This document shows, piece after piece, positions 26,364 through 40,761 of a DNA stretch of 64,000 nucleotides (position 1 is its first letter; each line of letters opens with the position of its first letter). The notes under the pieces were generated by a model that made no database searches, was not told the origin of the DNA, and saw only the letters and a program-made list of their open reading frames with translations. The position numbers were made by a program, and so were the translations under genes. Source of the stretch: Ptiloglossa arizonensis. Lineage: Eukaryota; Arthropoda; Insecta; Hymenoptera; Colletidae. The stretch spans positions 10,373,557 to 10,437,556 of the forward strand of contig NC_135051.1 of NCBI RefSeq assembly GCF_051014685.1, given 5' to 3'.

Positions 26364-29300
26364 GATCTCGTAGTGTTCTCTCAACACACGAGCGTTTTTT
26401 TCCAACATTTTCTCACGGAGCGTCAAGAGAAAAACTCATCGCGAGCGATTGTCTAGAGACGATCAGGTAAGTCGCAAATGCACGTCCACTGCATAATTAG
26501 TACAAGGTTGTTTCTTTCCTTTTTTTTTGTTTGTTGGTTTCCTTTCAGACTTACGACATGCTTGATCTTTGCACCGCAAACGAAATCTCTCTGGCACCCA
26601 GGTTTAGAATAGTTTCCTGGTTTTCTTTTCTTTTTTTTCATTATTAATGAAATTTTTCTCGCAAGAGGGACGTAACCGCGGGGTCGTGAACACGAATGGA
26701 GAAAGGGACTTTGTGCAAAGTACAGGAATTACGGTATAGTTTAGGGGGTGGGGGTGGATAGATGAGATCTTCCACAAGATCGGAAAGCACGCACGCCATG
26801 TTTTGCGACATCGAGATGTGGGGAAAAAATTGTAGAAAAGAAGGAAGACAACGTGTTAACAATTGATCGATCGAGACCTGTGCACTCACGGAAACGCGTG
26901 GTGTGTGTTTGAGCGTGTACCCAAGCGTGCGTGTGTTTCTCTATATTTTTTTTTTTCTTTCTCCATGTATATATACACACACAGAAAAGTCATTGATCGA
27001 ACAATCGAGGGATCGTTTACGAAGGAACGACGTGCATGCGACGTAGCGGCAAAATGACCAACGACGACGAGAATCTTAGTTTTTGTTTCCACCTTTGTTA
27101 CTAGTTGGCGTAGATGCGTTTTGTAATTACACGTATGTCTTTATCTCTCTCTATCTCTCGCTCCTTACGTGTGTATATACATGTGCGTGTGCGTGTGCGT
27201 GTGCGTGTACGTGTGCGTGTGCGTGTACGTGTGTTGTATATATACCGATATATTTATGTATATGTATATGTATATGCATATACATACGCATATGCGTATA
27301 CGTATACGTATACGTATATGTACATGTACATGTACATGTAGATGTACATGTACATGTATGTGTATATTTAGATGATAAATAGCTCCTTTAGAAAATGCAT
27401 ATTGGCAACCTTGGTTCCTGTCTCGCTTTTCAAACCGAGCCCGCCGTGGTTTGCTTTTTGGGGTGAGGCCTTGAGTTTTAAACACTAATTTGAGACCTGC
27501 ATCGATACATAAATAATACATTAATAACGCCACCCTCCCCCTTTAACGAAGCCAATTTCGTGGAACGTTGTTGTTCTCCACGTTGGCGTCGAATCGAGTC
27601 GTCGCGCTGTTGAAAAATTACACCGTTGCTCGGATTTGCGCGAATCTCTTGCTCGCTTCTTCCTAGTTGTAAATTAACGATGCGATACTCCAAACGATTA
27701 AGAACCCGCGCCGTTTGAGGTAATTTGTTTTCGTAACCTTGAATCGCTTATGAGCTCTCCAAACAGCGTTGACAATATACCTGCAGCTTTCGAGCGATAA
27801 AAGCATCCGAAACGCATTCGCCTAAATTTTCTTTGAGCGAAAACGTGATGTTGTGTAACCTCCTCAGCCACCCTGTCTAACCAACCGCCAATCTCTAACC
27901 CAGAGTCGGGCAGTGATCGGCTGCACTTTGATCGTTACCGTAATTAATTAGTAGAAGAAATAACGATAATCGTTAATCGTGTAATCTTTCCCAAGATTTG
28001 TAATCTGTGATCGTTAATCCATAATCGTTTGAACGATTGCCACGTATTCGTATTCGTATTCGATGTTGATCGTCTTTCAAAGGCACATTGTATATTTCTA
28101 AACTTGATGGTTATTCGAAACGAATTACCGATTCAATCGTAAACGAAATTGTAAACGCGATTAACGATTATCGAATTAATCACGACCCTGGGTTGCAGTG
28201 ATTTCGATCGCCCCTATTAATCGTGAATCGACGATTACTCGATGATCGGTAATCGCGATTATTAACACGATTTTACGTCGATCGTAATCATCGACCATTA
28301 ATCAATGGATGATTTCGCCCAACATTTTGCCCAACTCAAAAAACAAGTATACGTTTCACTTTACAGCTCGATGAAAACTAATTGCTTTTTCGAGTATGAA
28401 AAAAATTCAAGAATCCGATAGACGACAACACGCTGAATTAGGTAGACACGTACGCGTACGAAAAATCGATTCTTCTTTACCCTGAAGGGATCAACCATGG
28501 CGGTATGCGGGTAATGCTTGGTCTAGTTAGCCCAACGATTAAATCTCCTCTATGCCCGATAAGCGGGCCGCGAGCCTCGTGTAGACGAATGAAATCATTT
28601 CGAGTAAAAATTAGCAAAATTTCGAGCAAATATAATATATCGGGAGTACCGCTGAATAGAAGGAGATACCCGGTCGCAAGGTAAACAGGGAGGACGGATA
28701 GATCTTGTTGCGAGGAAAGGAAACACACACACGCGCGCACACGCTGCGTCGGAATTCATCGATTGTGTGTCCTTGTGTTTTTGGATATCGCTTCACGCAA
28801 CGAACGTTCTGTGGCTCGACGACATCACGCCACACGTACAACTTCGTAATCAATTGTTTCTTCGTCCCGTCTCTTTTCGAGCAAGCTCACAATTTCGAGT
28901 ATCGAGATTCGAGCGAGGAAGCAAAAATTGTGTACGTAGAGGGTGTCTCGTTGAATGGTCTCGAGAAAGGAGGATATTCGATCCGATGTCGATCGTTTTC
29001 CCAAGAGGTCTAACAGACTTTGCAAAGCTCGACTTTGTTCTTTTTCTCAATGTTATCCGTGAGGAAATACATTATTAACATTGGTAAGATTAACAGAGCA
29101 ACGATTTCTTCGCGGTATTCGAATTGAACTATCTCCCGAATTACTAAATGTTTGAAAAGATTTTCAAAAATGTTGACCTTCGTGGGTCCTTTACGTATCC
29201 ATTCGTACAAACATCAACAATATCGAAATATCGTCCCTCCTTTGATACCATTCAATTATTGTTTCGGTAGTTGTTCGCTACCGGTAATAATAGTGACACG

Positions 29301-32300
29301 TGTCAAGGTTTTACCATCGACCGAGACACTGTACGTATCGGGTGATTCGCCAAAAATTACCATCGAAATTATTCGTAAACTGTTGCGCGAAGAAACGTTT
29401 CGCGCAAAAGTTGTAATAACACGAGATCGAAAGATCGCTTCTTTTAATGGTAATTTGTAAAATTTGACCCCGACAATCGAACGATTGGATAAGAAATATC
29501 TCCAACTTTGCTCGAAACACTTTTTCGTACAACAATTTGCAAATGGTCTGGGTGGCAACTATTGAAGAATCACCGGATACAGAGAGCGCGATATAGAAAA
29601 CAATGATTACCGGTCGTAAACGATCTGCCGTGTCGTTTTCGTGTTCTCGAACTATTCGGGTTGAATGTTGCACTTGTCGCTGCGTGCGTTGATCGCACTC
29701 GCTAAACACAAGTTTGATTTCGCAAAGCGTTTCAAAACGAAATCCCTCGTAGCTTTCTCGACGTATAGAAACACTCTCCTCCCTCTCACTTCCCCACCCC
29801 AATCGTTCGGAAGACGATCGGTTCAGGGCCTCTCTCACGATCGAGATTTATCCGTCCACCCCCTCGGAGAGCTACGGGCAGTGAACTGAAATCGGAGAGA
29901 ACAGAGGAACAAACGAGGCAGGGCGGAAAAAAAAATAACAATAAAATAAAATAAAAAAAAATAAAAAAAAAAAAAACAAAGTGGAAAGAAGAGAGGAAGG
30001 AAGATCGTGGGCTGTTCTGTTGCAGCTGACGGACAAATCATGGTCGACTACGAGGACGAGTTCGATGAATTTGGGGACTCAAAGTGCTCGCTGTGCCAGC
30101 GCAGGTTTGAGGAGCAAGGTAAAATCCTTCCCCCTTCGAACGCGAACGATCGACTATAAATAATATCCCCGATGAGAAATGCGTAGCGAAGGGTTTAGAT
30201 GAGCCGTAGAATGGAGGGAGAGACAGGACCAAGCTTACCAACTCGTGAGACAGGCCTAGATGTTCTGGGTCGGTGCTTCCCAAATCGTCCTCGGTCCCCC
30301 CCTCCGCTCACGTTCTAACGTTCCCCGTTCTTCCTAACCCGTTCAAAATCCCTCCACCCTCCCGATTCCTCCGATCGATTACTCCAAAAATATCGAACGC
30401 TCCGTCGCCGCAAAAGGCAAAACGGTTTCGCAAAAGGGGGTGACTCGTTGTACATTTACAACGTATTATTTATTCGTTTGGGGGCAGAAACTGGTCGGGA
30501 GAAAAGAACGCACCTCGCGAATAGACGAATTTGGGGAGCATTGTACCGAGTTGATCCGATGTCGCATTCCCGTGCCAACCGACGATTCGCGGTACTTTCA
30601 CCCTTTGTACTCGTCGTCGAACTCGAAAATTATAGGGAAAGGGGGACCACGGGAACAATTAAATTTTTTCCGACGGTGGGTGTGGGGGAGGGGTAACGGT
30701 AGGGAGGAGGATACCGCAAAACAGGTGAAGAAAATGTTCCTTTTAGAGCTCGATTTTCTCCGTACGAAAAGGAAAAGAGAAGTGGATCGGTGCAGAGGGT
30801 TGAAGTACCGACGTTTACCGATCGCGGGGGGCTCCATGGAGCGATTAAAGCGTTCAACGTCGAGACCGATTCCGTTTACGCGGGAATCGTTGTTTCATTC
30901 TTTACGGGAAAATGACTAAAAATTTGATAAACGAGGTCGTTGTTTAATCGCTGAACGGAACCCCCGCGCTGTAGAATATTACAAAAGATTAGCAGCATTC
31001 TGACAGTATGTGAACCGTATTAACGTTGAACCCCTAACCACACACGTTCTATCCCCGTCTACGAGTATTATTTACCCGGACGTGATTCGGATTCTTGGCA
31101 AACGTTTCTTTCAATCATTTCGCCTACGCTTCGCTTTTGCTTCATTATAATCCCAGTTGTTGTTCGTTTTCTTTTTTTCTTTTTCAAATTATTATTATTA
31201 TTATACATATGCGTACAAAGGCGTACAGCTATGTACGCGCATATATGTACCGCAACGATGAAATATTCAACGAGATTCGTTCGATCGTCGAGATTCATTT
31301 TCCCCTTCGCACGTCATCCCACTTCTTTCCGATCAACGTTTTCTCAGTCGACATTTACGGAGCGATATCGATGATTCCTGCGTTGACACTTAATCGTCGG
31401 CTACTTTTGTTTCGGTCCAACTTGAAGAAATATTAGGGAGAAACATTTTATTTGAACACGAGTGTCGAGTTTAAATAATTATTTTTCCTGTACCTAATAG
31501 TCTCCAAAACGATAGATCGAAGTTTTACGAGTCAAGTTTGCGAACTCGCTTCCAACTTTGACAACTGTTTTCGTTTATTCCACGTGAAGTTTCATCGATG
31601 GGAAGAATACAAGATAAATATATTCCGGGGAAACTATTTGGAGGAAAAGTTTCGTTTTTCGTCGCTTGCGTCAATATTTATGAAAACACAACATTTCCAA
31701 GTAGAAATAAACGCGAGAGAGGCTCGATGATGGTTGGGGCTCGTGAGTCCGCGTCAATGGTTAAGTGTCGACGCGTCGACCCCCCTCTTGAACGGATTTC
31801 GCCCAATCGTTCGAAAATTATTGTTAGCCACGAGCATTTCCTTTTAGAATCGAAACGTAGCGTTCGTTGAGCAATGTCATCGAGAAAGTTGCATTTTGGA
31901 TCGACCTCGAGAAATCCCTGTTTCACGAAACGTAGCCCCACATATTCTCCAATTACGACGCTCCCACACCCAGAATCTTCCAAATACCTCTTAGACGTTC
32001 ACGCGTCATATAGTATCTAGCTCGGCTTGAAACGCTTTCGCGAATGTGGAGCTTCATTGCGGAAAGTTGGCGACACGACTGGTGCCCTCTTCTTCCTTCT
32101 CTAGTTTCGATTCGTTTTCTTTTCGCCCCCAAGCCCCTTCTTTTTACTTATTTTTCTTTTTCATTTCTTTCTCGTGATTCTTCGGTTGCTTCTCTTTTCA
32201 TCGTTTATTATTATTTTTTCCTCTTTGCAAGCCTCGATCTTCCTCCCACGAGGCGAGCCACACGGATATTCAATATCGGTCGTGCTAGCGGCACTTTCGA

Positions 32301-35300
32301 CTTGCAATTTCGCAAACAGGACACTGTTTACCGAACGAAACTAGGACGAGGCATCCTTTCGTGAGCGCCGGAATCTTTCCTACGGATGGTAAAACGAGCC
32401 CTGCTTTCAATCGTTCGTAACGACGCGAGAAAACTGGACGATAACTTTTTGCTGGAACGAACGAAAAGAACAAACGAAAAAAAGAAAAAGCAAAAGAAAA
32501 ACAAAACGGACGAAAAGGAAAGAAAGAAAAGAAGAAAAAAAAAAACGAAACACGACCGGCCGAAACGCCTCTGCTTTAATTCGCCGATTAATTTTCTTGT
32601 CACACGATATTGACCACTAAGCGCTTTGAATTTTTTTTCTTTCGTCTTAATTCCCGGTGATACTACCGCTCTCGCTCGTCGCGTTTATCGAGCGACACAA
32701 TCGTAATACCGATGTAATGCGTACCAGGTAACTACAGCTGCCTGAAGGTGGATCTGATTTTCACGCGAGATCGTGCCTTCTACTTCACGACGGTCTTCAT
32801 CCCGGGAATTATTCTGGTAACCAGCTCCTTCATTACCTTTTGGCTCGAGTGGAACGCCGTGCCAGCGCGTGTAATGATCGGTAAGCCTTTCATCTCTTGT
32901 TCTATCATCGGCGCTTGTCGCACGACTACGTCAAAGAAGGAACACCTCCGACTGCCCGCCTTTGATTTTAACGAGCTTTTTGCACGATGATAACACCCAG
33001 TTACCCGATGACGCGCGTGGAACATCAGCCGTGGATACTCGTTGATTTCAAAGATGCGAACAATCGAAGTTACACACTTCTTAGTGGCCTGTAATACGTT
33101 ACGTGCAATAGAAATACGCGTTAAGACTCTCGTCGAGTAAAATTTATTTCTTGCGATTTTATTAGAAGAAATCGCGCGCTTGTTTATATTTTCAAAACTA
33201 CCGAGCATCTATGCCTAATATTTCACACGTATCGTTGGAGACTGAACGTATGCTGTCAATTTGTAAAAGCTCGTTAAAATCGGAGCGGTACAATCGGATA
33301 ACTTCCCTTGTTAATAGGTACTCGTAGAAAAAGTTTGAAAATGACTCGGAACGGGCACAAATCGCTGCATCTGTGCGCTGAAAATTGCGATTGGGCTACG
33401 ATCTATTAACGGTTGATGCGTCACGAGTGGAGGGATACGAGCGAATAACCCTTGAGAACTAATGCGACGTTAAAGTTGCACAAAGTAACACTGCGAACGA
33501 ACAGCGAACAAACAGCGAACAATGCAAAGGAATGCATTGCGTAGGTTGAAAAACGGATGAGAACTCAACAACGCGAGAAAGAAGGAAAACCGGGCGTGTA
33601 CACCTTCGAGAATTGAGCGATACTCTTTTATCGGAGTAGATTGTACAATACGGACAATAAGAAGAAACAAGAATTCGGTCAAGGGTACAAAGAGCAAAAT
33701 TTTTCTACGTTTATTCGTGAAATTTCCATAAGACGTTTCGATAAAGCTCGCTCGAGCTACAGAGATAATGAAAAAATATGATCGCAGTATATCTCACCGT
33801 CGATGAACTGCACCGTGTAACCCTCCGACTACTGCGGTTCAGAGTTCTCTTCCTGACTCGTACATATACATTTCTCGTTTATGACAGCGTGGTGTAAATT
33901 CAATTTAAAAAAAGTTCCAATCTAAAAGAATTTCCGCGGGAAAAAATTTTGGCGCCAGAACTCGGCTGAACCAGCGACTCTGGTTAATTTTGGGTACCGG
34001 TGCAAGAAAATGAACCTCGAGTTCGTGTTGAAAATATACAAGCGGTATTAATTGTTCGCAGGTGTGACGACGATGCTCAATTTCTTCACGACGTCGAACG
34101 GTTTCCGATCGACGTTGCCCGTCGTCTCGAATCTGACTGCCATGAACGTGTGGGACGGCGTGTGCATGTGTTTCATCTACGCCAGCCTGCTCGAGTTCGT
34201 TTGCGTCAACTACGTCGGTCGCAAGCGGCCGATGCACAACGTCGTCTATCGTCCCGGAGAGAATCCCGTCACCCAGGTACTTTTTGCGACACAACGACAA
34301 CGACGACGACGACGACAACGACGACAACTACGACAACGACGACGAGGACGACGACGACGACGATACCCAACGATATACCCTTTTCTCACGACCGATAAAA
34401 CGACTTTGTGCTCGTTGAGATTCAAGCGATCGCACGAGAAGCGTCTCCCTGCGATATATAAAATCTTTCCATTGATTCGCAAACAACGTTCTCTCGTTGA
34501 GCGCCACCGTCGATCGATCGCCGGCGTTCACGCGAACGTCCACGCGAACGACCGCGTGACTCCGGCTACCGATTTCGACGGCGTCGATACAAATGGATTC
34601 GTTCGCACGACGAGCAACTTCCGCCCAGTGCGAACACAAAGGCGGGTCTTCGACACGGAAAAAATGATTCGTTCATTTTATTCGACGATTCCTACTTGGA
34701 TTTTGATCGTTTGATTCTTGGATCGTTAATAATTCGCTGGACACTATTCCCGCCGTTTCTATTTCACATCTGACCTGCGTCGGGGAGAGCGAGAACAGGT
34801 GAGAAGAACCGAATACTAGGACGAGACGAACAGGGCATTCGTGTTTCGGCTCGATCCGTTTTTCGCGCGCCTCGCACTACGTTCTGATTCGTAATTCGTC
34901 CATCTCGTCCTCGCTCACTCTCGCCCATGGAAAATAAGAACGGAGAAACGATCACGTTACATGTATATTATACATCGTACGACCCGGGTTGCTCGGACTC
35001 ATCGAGAGAATACCGTAAACGGTACACGATTCGAAACGAAACGGAACGGAACGGAACGGAACGGAACGGAAAGGAACGGAACGGAACGGAACGAAAATAC
35101 GTTCTTCTCTGCGATGCTTGAACGAGAGGAAGTATCTTTGACGGATGTTAAAGGCAAAAGCAATGCGTGTCGCGCGCGATTCTACACCGGAAGGAAACTT
35201 GACAGTGTGTTCGATGATCGTATACGCGGCTGGATTTGAAAATTTTCGGTGTAGAAGCGACGCTCGCCGCCACGTTTTTTTTTTTTTCTTTTATCACGGG

Positions 35301-38300
35301 TTGCAGACAACATTACACTCACAATCTTCTAGTTGATCACAGTTGATTCCGTTACTACGACACAGTCGACACCCAAGTGTGTGTTCTTTAAGAATGATCG
35401 AGCACTTGTTTGTGCGAAATGGAAGTTTCAAATGTATTTGTTTTTTTGTCCACAACGTGACGCAGAGGTGAGCAAACTGGGTTCGCAAACGTCGGAATCG
35501 CGTCGATTCTCCTCGCGATCCAAGTCGACGTTCCCAAAGCATCGATACGTACGATTTCCAACGGAGGAACGCGTCCCGCGGAAGAAAGGTTTGCCCACTT
35601 CCGTCGAGATCTCTCCGCTAATGCATTTCTACTTCGCTCCTTGTAATTCTCGGTCGTTTATCGAAAAGGCACGATATCATTCGCGGGAAGAAATCGATCG
35701 CTCGTAGTAACACACGTTGCCTCGGCTACCCAATAGTGGAAACTCGTGCATACGAAAAATTGTACCCACGATAAATCGAGATACACGGAGACCAGGTAAA
35801 CATGTAACGCGCGTTGCACAGCGAAGAACACCTGCGACGCGAATGCAATAAACGATCGCGAACGAATCAGAATGTTTCTTAACGAATGGTCGTTATCATT
35901 GATCGATAGATCGATGTCCCCGCGATTTTTGATCACGGATTCTTCCGTGGCTCTTCTTTCTTCGCGCGTCTACGAGGATGGTCGGATACACACACGCGCG
36001 CGCGCGCGCACACACGCACGCACACACGCATACACGTAAACATAATTTAATTCGCTCACCATAGATCGAGTAATCGCTGGAAATTATATATACATTATCT
36101 TATCGCGTTCGCATCGTGCACATCTTGAAATTCGTTGGGCGTGAACATTGCACAGACACGGTCATGGTTTGTTACTTAAATTGATCGCTGCATCTCTCGA
36201 GACCTACGCCTATGTCTATATAATTAGTAATTTTCTTTCGATTATCTTCTTTCTCTCCCAGTAAGGACTCTTACGATTTTTTCTTCCTTGCTGAGATCTC
36301 GGCAACCAATCGAGCGTCGAGATTCGCGCCATATAACACGTGCAAAAGTACGAACGTTCTCGGTGAACCAATGTAATCGCGGTTTCGTACAAAGAGCAAC
36401 GAAGAACAGAAAAGAAATGTTGATTATTTTTCGACCACTCGAGTTTCGCGAGAGTTGACGTAATCAATGTCCAGAGTGTCCCGAGAATTTTCCGTACTCT
36501 GGTCAGACTCGACCGAGGCTGGAGTATTTGCATGTCTCCACCAGTTTCACTCTTTTTGCCCTTCCCCCTTCTTTTTCTCTGTACAATCTTCTCTATTTTG
36601 CTCTTTTTTATCCTTACAAATTCTCTAACCCGAACAAAGAAAGCGATATGTACTTGTTCCTTTTTCATCGGATACCGTCGCACGCGTTATATCCGTAATT
36701 TATTACCGTTTCATAGATGTCAATTTTCTATTTACCGCGCGTGTTTGCGCGTTACGATCGCGATCTTCTCGATCTCGGATGAATGCGACGATGGGAGGTA
36801 GTCTGGTCCTGAGAACGTTTCCCGTATTCATTTTTTTTTTTTTTCGCGTACTTCGTCCACTTGTTTACGTTTCTTTTCAAGCATCGACGATCGTTTGTTC
36901 TCGAATTAGCTACTTTTGCGCGACGACGCGTAACGAAACAATTGTTCATTGGTGTGCACGATCGACACAGTTGCGCTCGTACGAATCGAAAAATCCCGGA
37001 AACATTTTTGTCCGCGGTTGTGACTAGCCTCTTGTGTCCGATTATCCGAATACAAAAGTCAACTATGCCCCTATGTTTCTCTATGTGTAAAATTTCCAGA
37101 GCTTACAAAAAAGGGTAATCAAAATCGTGGGAGTTCCGTTCTACCGAATAGAAAAGTTCGATTCTCGAACTTGGAATAAGTTTTGAAGTTTTTACAATGT
37201 TAAGACAATCTTAATTGTACCCTGTGGCAACTACAACTCTGCTAATTTCTTTCTTTCTACTCAGAATTTCAAATCTCCTCCGAAAGGATTGACTTTTCCA
37301 AAGTTCCAGACCAGACTAGATCCACTAACTCGCATTCGGCGCTCGTAACGCGCACGCGTGCACGCTAGCGGTGACCTCAACGATCGTGGAACCATTCAAG
37401 AAACTTCGTTCTTTATTCGCGTTTCCCTCGCGATCACAAGGAAATACAGCCGACCATATTGGCACGTTGCTGCTCCGCTGGCAGATTGTAATGTGTTTGT
37501 GTTCCTTGCATGTAAAAATTTGTCGAGAGTTGTCGTGAAACGAGAAAAACCGAACTATCGGGGAGCAGGGGGCTATCGCAACGCGGAATCGAATTCCTCT
37601 CGATCGGATTAGGTTTGCGTAGTCACGGAGACGGTTAAGGATATATACGACGTTGCCTCGCGGTACAAAAAGTTTCTTCCTCGATTGTTTTCCGGTTCGC
37701 CAATCTTGTTATCTAATTTCGTCGCGCGTATTTTTTCTGGGGTACGTCCCGTACGAATCCGGCGAGAATGTACGCGCAAATTAAGAGACGGGTTCTCGAA
37801 GCGAGTCGTACCATTCGCGATGAAAAAGTCAAGTGATTCGAGCGGAAATAATGGTACGATAAGGGAACCGAGAACGAAAACTGCGAATAAAGTTGACTAT
37901 GAAATGGGGGAAAGAAAAAACAGAACACGAGATAAAGAAATGCTGATGAATAAGGGAAAGACAAACACGTTGTTACACACACACGATTAGTAAGAATCTG
38001 GTTGGTGGAAATGTTGGTGAGTAAGTCTCTTTGTTTGGTGTCTGTGATGTTGCAGCGGCTCCCAGCGGTGCTCAGCAGGATAGGGATAATATTGGCCAGC
38101 CCCTTGGTAAGAGCCCCCATAGCATTAGGGCGCGGTCACGACTTCGCGCGTTATCTAGAAAAGAAAACCCTCTGCTTTCGATTCGACTGATGCTTTGGTA
38201 TGCAGTGCCTTGCAAACGTTCCCAAGTATCCGTTTCCCTGAAACGGGAAACTAAAAAGAATAAACAAAAATCCGGGAAAGTTAAAAACTTGCTAGAAAGC

Positions 38301-40688
38301 TTCTTGAACCGTGTTTCACCGGTTGAAAGCTTTCCGGAAAGGTTCCTGGACCAGTATTGGATCGTCACTGGTTAGACATTGTCCGACGTGCATCCAATTC
38401 TAACGGTAAAAACGAACCAATCGCGTTTTGACGTGGATCTCAGCTTCCTCTCGGTGAAACGGAAGTCGAGTATCTTCGTTCAAGAACGTTTGCAGACCAC
38501 TGTGTTCTCGACGATATCGTGAGACGATCCGCGAAGAGTCCGCGAGCAGACCCGTGCCGCGGAAAGCTAATCATCTCCGTTGGTTTCCGTGTTTTTCTCA
38601 CTTTTTATCTCGTTCCTCCACTTTATCTGTTCCGGGCCAAGCGTTTCGAAGAAGGGTGTGCACGTGCAAGGTCTTAACCGCGTCCTGACCAACCATACGG
38701 ACCATACACACATACACACAAACGTACGAAGCCACACACGCGCGCGCCCACACGTACACATACACGCGCGCGCGCGCACACACACCCACACCCACACACG
38801 CGCGCGCCCACACACCGTAAACACGGACACAGTTGTTCTCTCGCTATTGTTTGAGAGAACGAAAGAACCTTTATCTTTCTCTGGCCCTTCTTCGCTGTGC
38901 ATTTTATCGAAGGGACGAGTCGAGTGGGATGTTCTGACGGAATTGTAAGTTAAATTTCGCGCGATGAAATGAACGTACAGGATGGTTACCACCTGACCCG
39001 TTTTTTCTTCGAATCGAAATTTTTTTGCGATCTTTGATCTCTCGAGGGGAAGTTTTCGAGGTCACCTTTGCGCATAAACCTTTAATTTGCTTACATTGGA
39101 ATCGTCTAGACACCTGCTAAGTGGTACGCAGAAAATATTATAGAGTTCAATGCGTGGAAAGGAATTGAAGATGACCTTGAAAACTTATGAAACGAAAACA
39201 AAAGAGTAGATCGTTATCTTGAAAGTCCTTCGTGGTAAAAGAAATTTTTATTCATTCACTATCGAACGAAAATGACTCGAGTTGACTATGATACAGAGTA
39301 TTTGTTTTATCTCGACACGGTGGGGTATCTCACGAGCAACCGATGGTATCGAAAAATATTATTTGGTACAAACAAGGGAGGAAAAACTATTTATATCGTG
39401 CAATGTTCCTTCTCAGTACAGAACAATTGTTTTCAGAATGTATTTTTGTGACATTCGGTTCTTCGTGAAGTGCTTCACCGTGATGAGATGAAATAAGTAC
39501 CCTACACCCAGCGTTTCATTCTTTCTTTTACCACCTTTTTTATCGAACTATGTATACGTAGAAATTGATTAATTTTCGAAATTTCCGAACCGGGACAGAA
39601 CATCCTTCTCGACCCCTGTCAAATCCTCCCCTCTCACCCAACTAATTGTACTTTCCTCGCCTGTGCTCATGCCATTTCTTTGTAATTATCCCCCCTCCCC
39701 CCTCTCTCTCTATCTATCTATCTATCTATCTATCTATCCATCTATCCGTCTATTCGTCTATCCGTCCATCCGTCTGTCCGTGTGTCCGTCTATCCGTCTA
39801 TCCGTCTATCCGTCTATCCGTCTATCCATCTATCCATCTATCCCTCTATCCGTCTATCCGTCTATCCGTCTGTCCGTGTGTCCGTCTATCCGTCTATCCG
39901 TCTATCCGTCTGTCCGTGTGTCCGTCTATCCGTCTATCCGTCTATCCGTCTATCCGTCTATCCGTCTATCCATCTATCCATCTATCCCTCTATCCGTCTA
40001 TCCGTCTATCCGTCTATCCGTCTATCCGTCTATCCGTCTATCCGTCTATCCGTCTATCCGTCTATCCGTCTATCCATCTATCCATCTATCCACCTATCCA
40101 TCTATCCATCTATCCCTCTATCCGTCTATCCGTCTACCCGTCTATCCGTCTACCCGTCTACCCGTCTATCCGTCTATCCGTCTATCCGTCTATCCATCTA
40201 TCCATCTATCCATCTATCCATCTATCCATCTATCCATCTATCCATCTATCCATCTATCCATCTATCCATCTATCCATCTATCCATCTATCCATCTATCCA
40301 TCTATCCATCTATCCATCTATCCATCTATCCATCTATCCATCTATCCATCTATCCATCTATCCATCTATCCATCTATCCATCTATCCATCTATCCATCTA
40401 TCCATCTATCCATCTATCCATCTATCCATCTATCCATCTATCCATCTATCCATCTATCCATCTATCCATCTATCCATCTATCCATCTATCCATCTATCCG
40501 TCTATCCGTCTATCCGTCTACTCGTATATCCGTCTATCCGTCTATCCGTCTATCCGTCTATCCGTCTATCCGTCTATCCGTCTATCCGTCTATCCGTCTA
40601 TCCGTCTATCTCTCTATCCATCTCTCTATCTATCCATCTCTCTTTCTATCTTTCTATCTATCTATTCATCTATCCATCTATCCATCTC

Positions 40689-40761
<73 letters not shown>

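Larger units (their letters stand above)
24659..32727 (+). other. pHCl-1 intron 6 (8.1 kb, contains cassette exon B)
   Basis: Holds cassette exon B (30026-30118), two heptanucleotide arrays, CT and ACGT-type microsatellites, and an AATCG-rich block with inverted-repeat ends (27891-28200). No other gene recognised. Confidence 0.7.
34277..38055 (+). other. pHCl-1 intron 8 (3.8 kb)
   Basis: Contains a CGA/ACGACG triplet tract (34294-34363), a (GGAAC)n array (35036-35094) and a CA/CG tract near 35986-36030. No exon recognised. Confidence 0.7.

Noticed and set aside
26455..26471. Perfect donor GTAAGT behind CAG, considered as a recursive splice site
   Set aside because: There is no pyrimidine tract directly before it; the CT repeat lies about 100 bp upstream.
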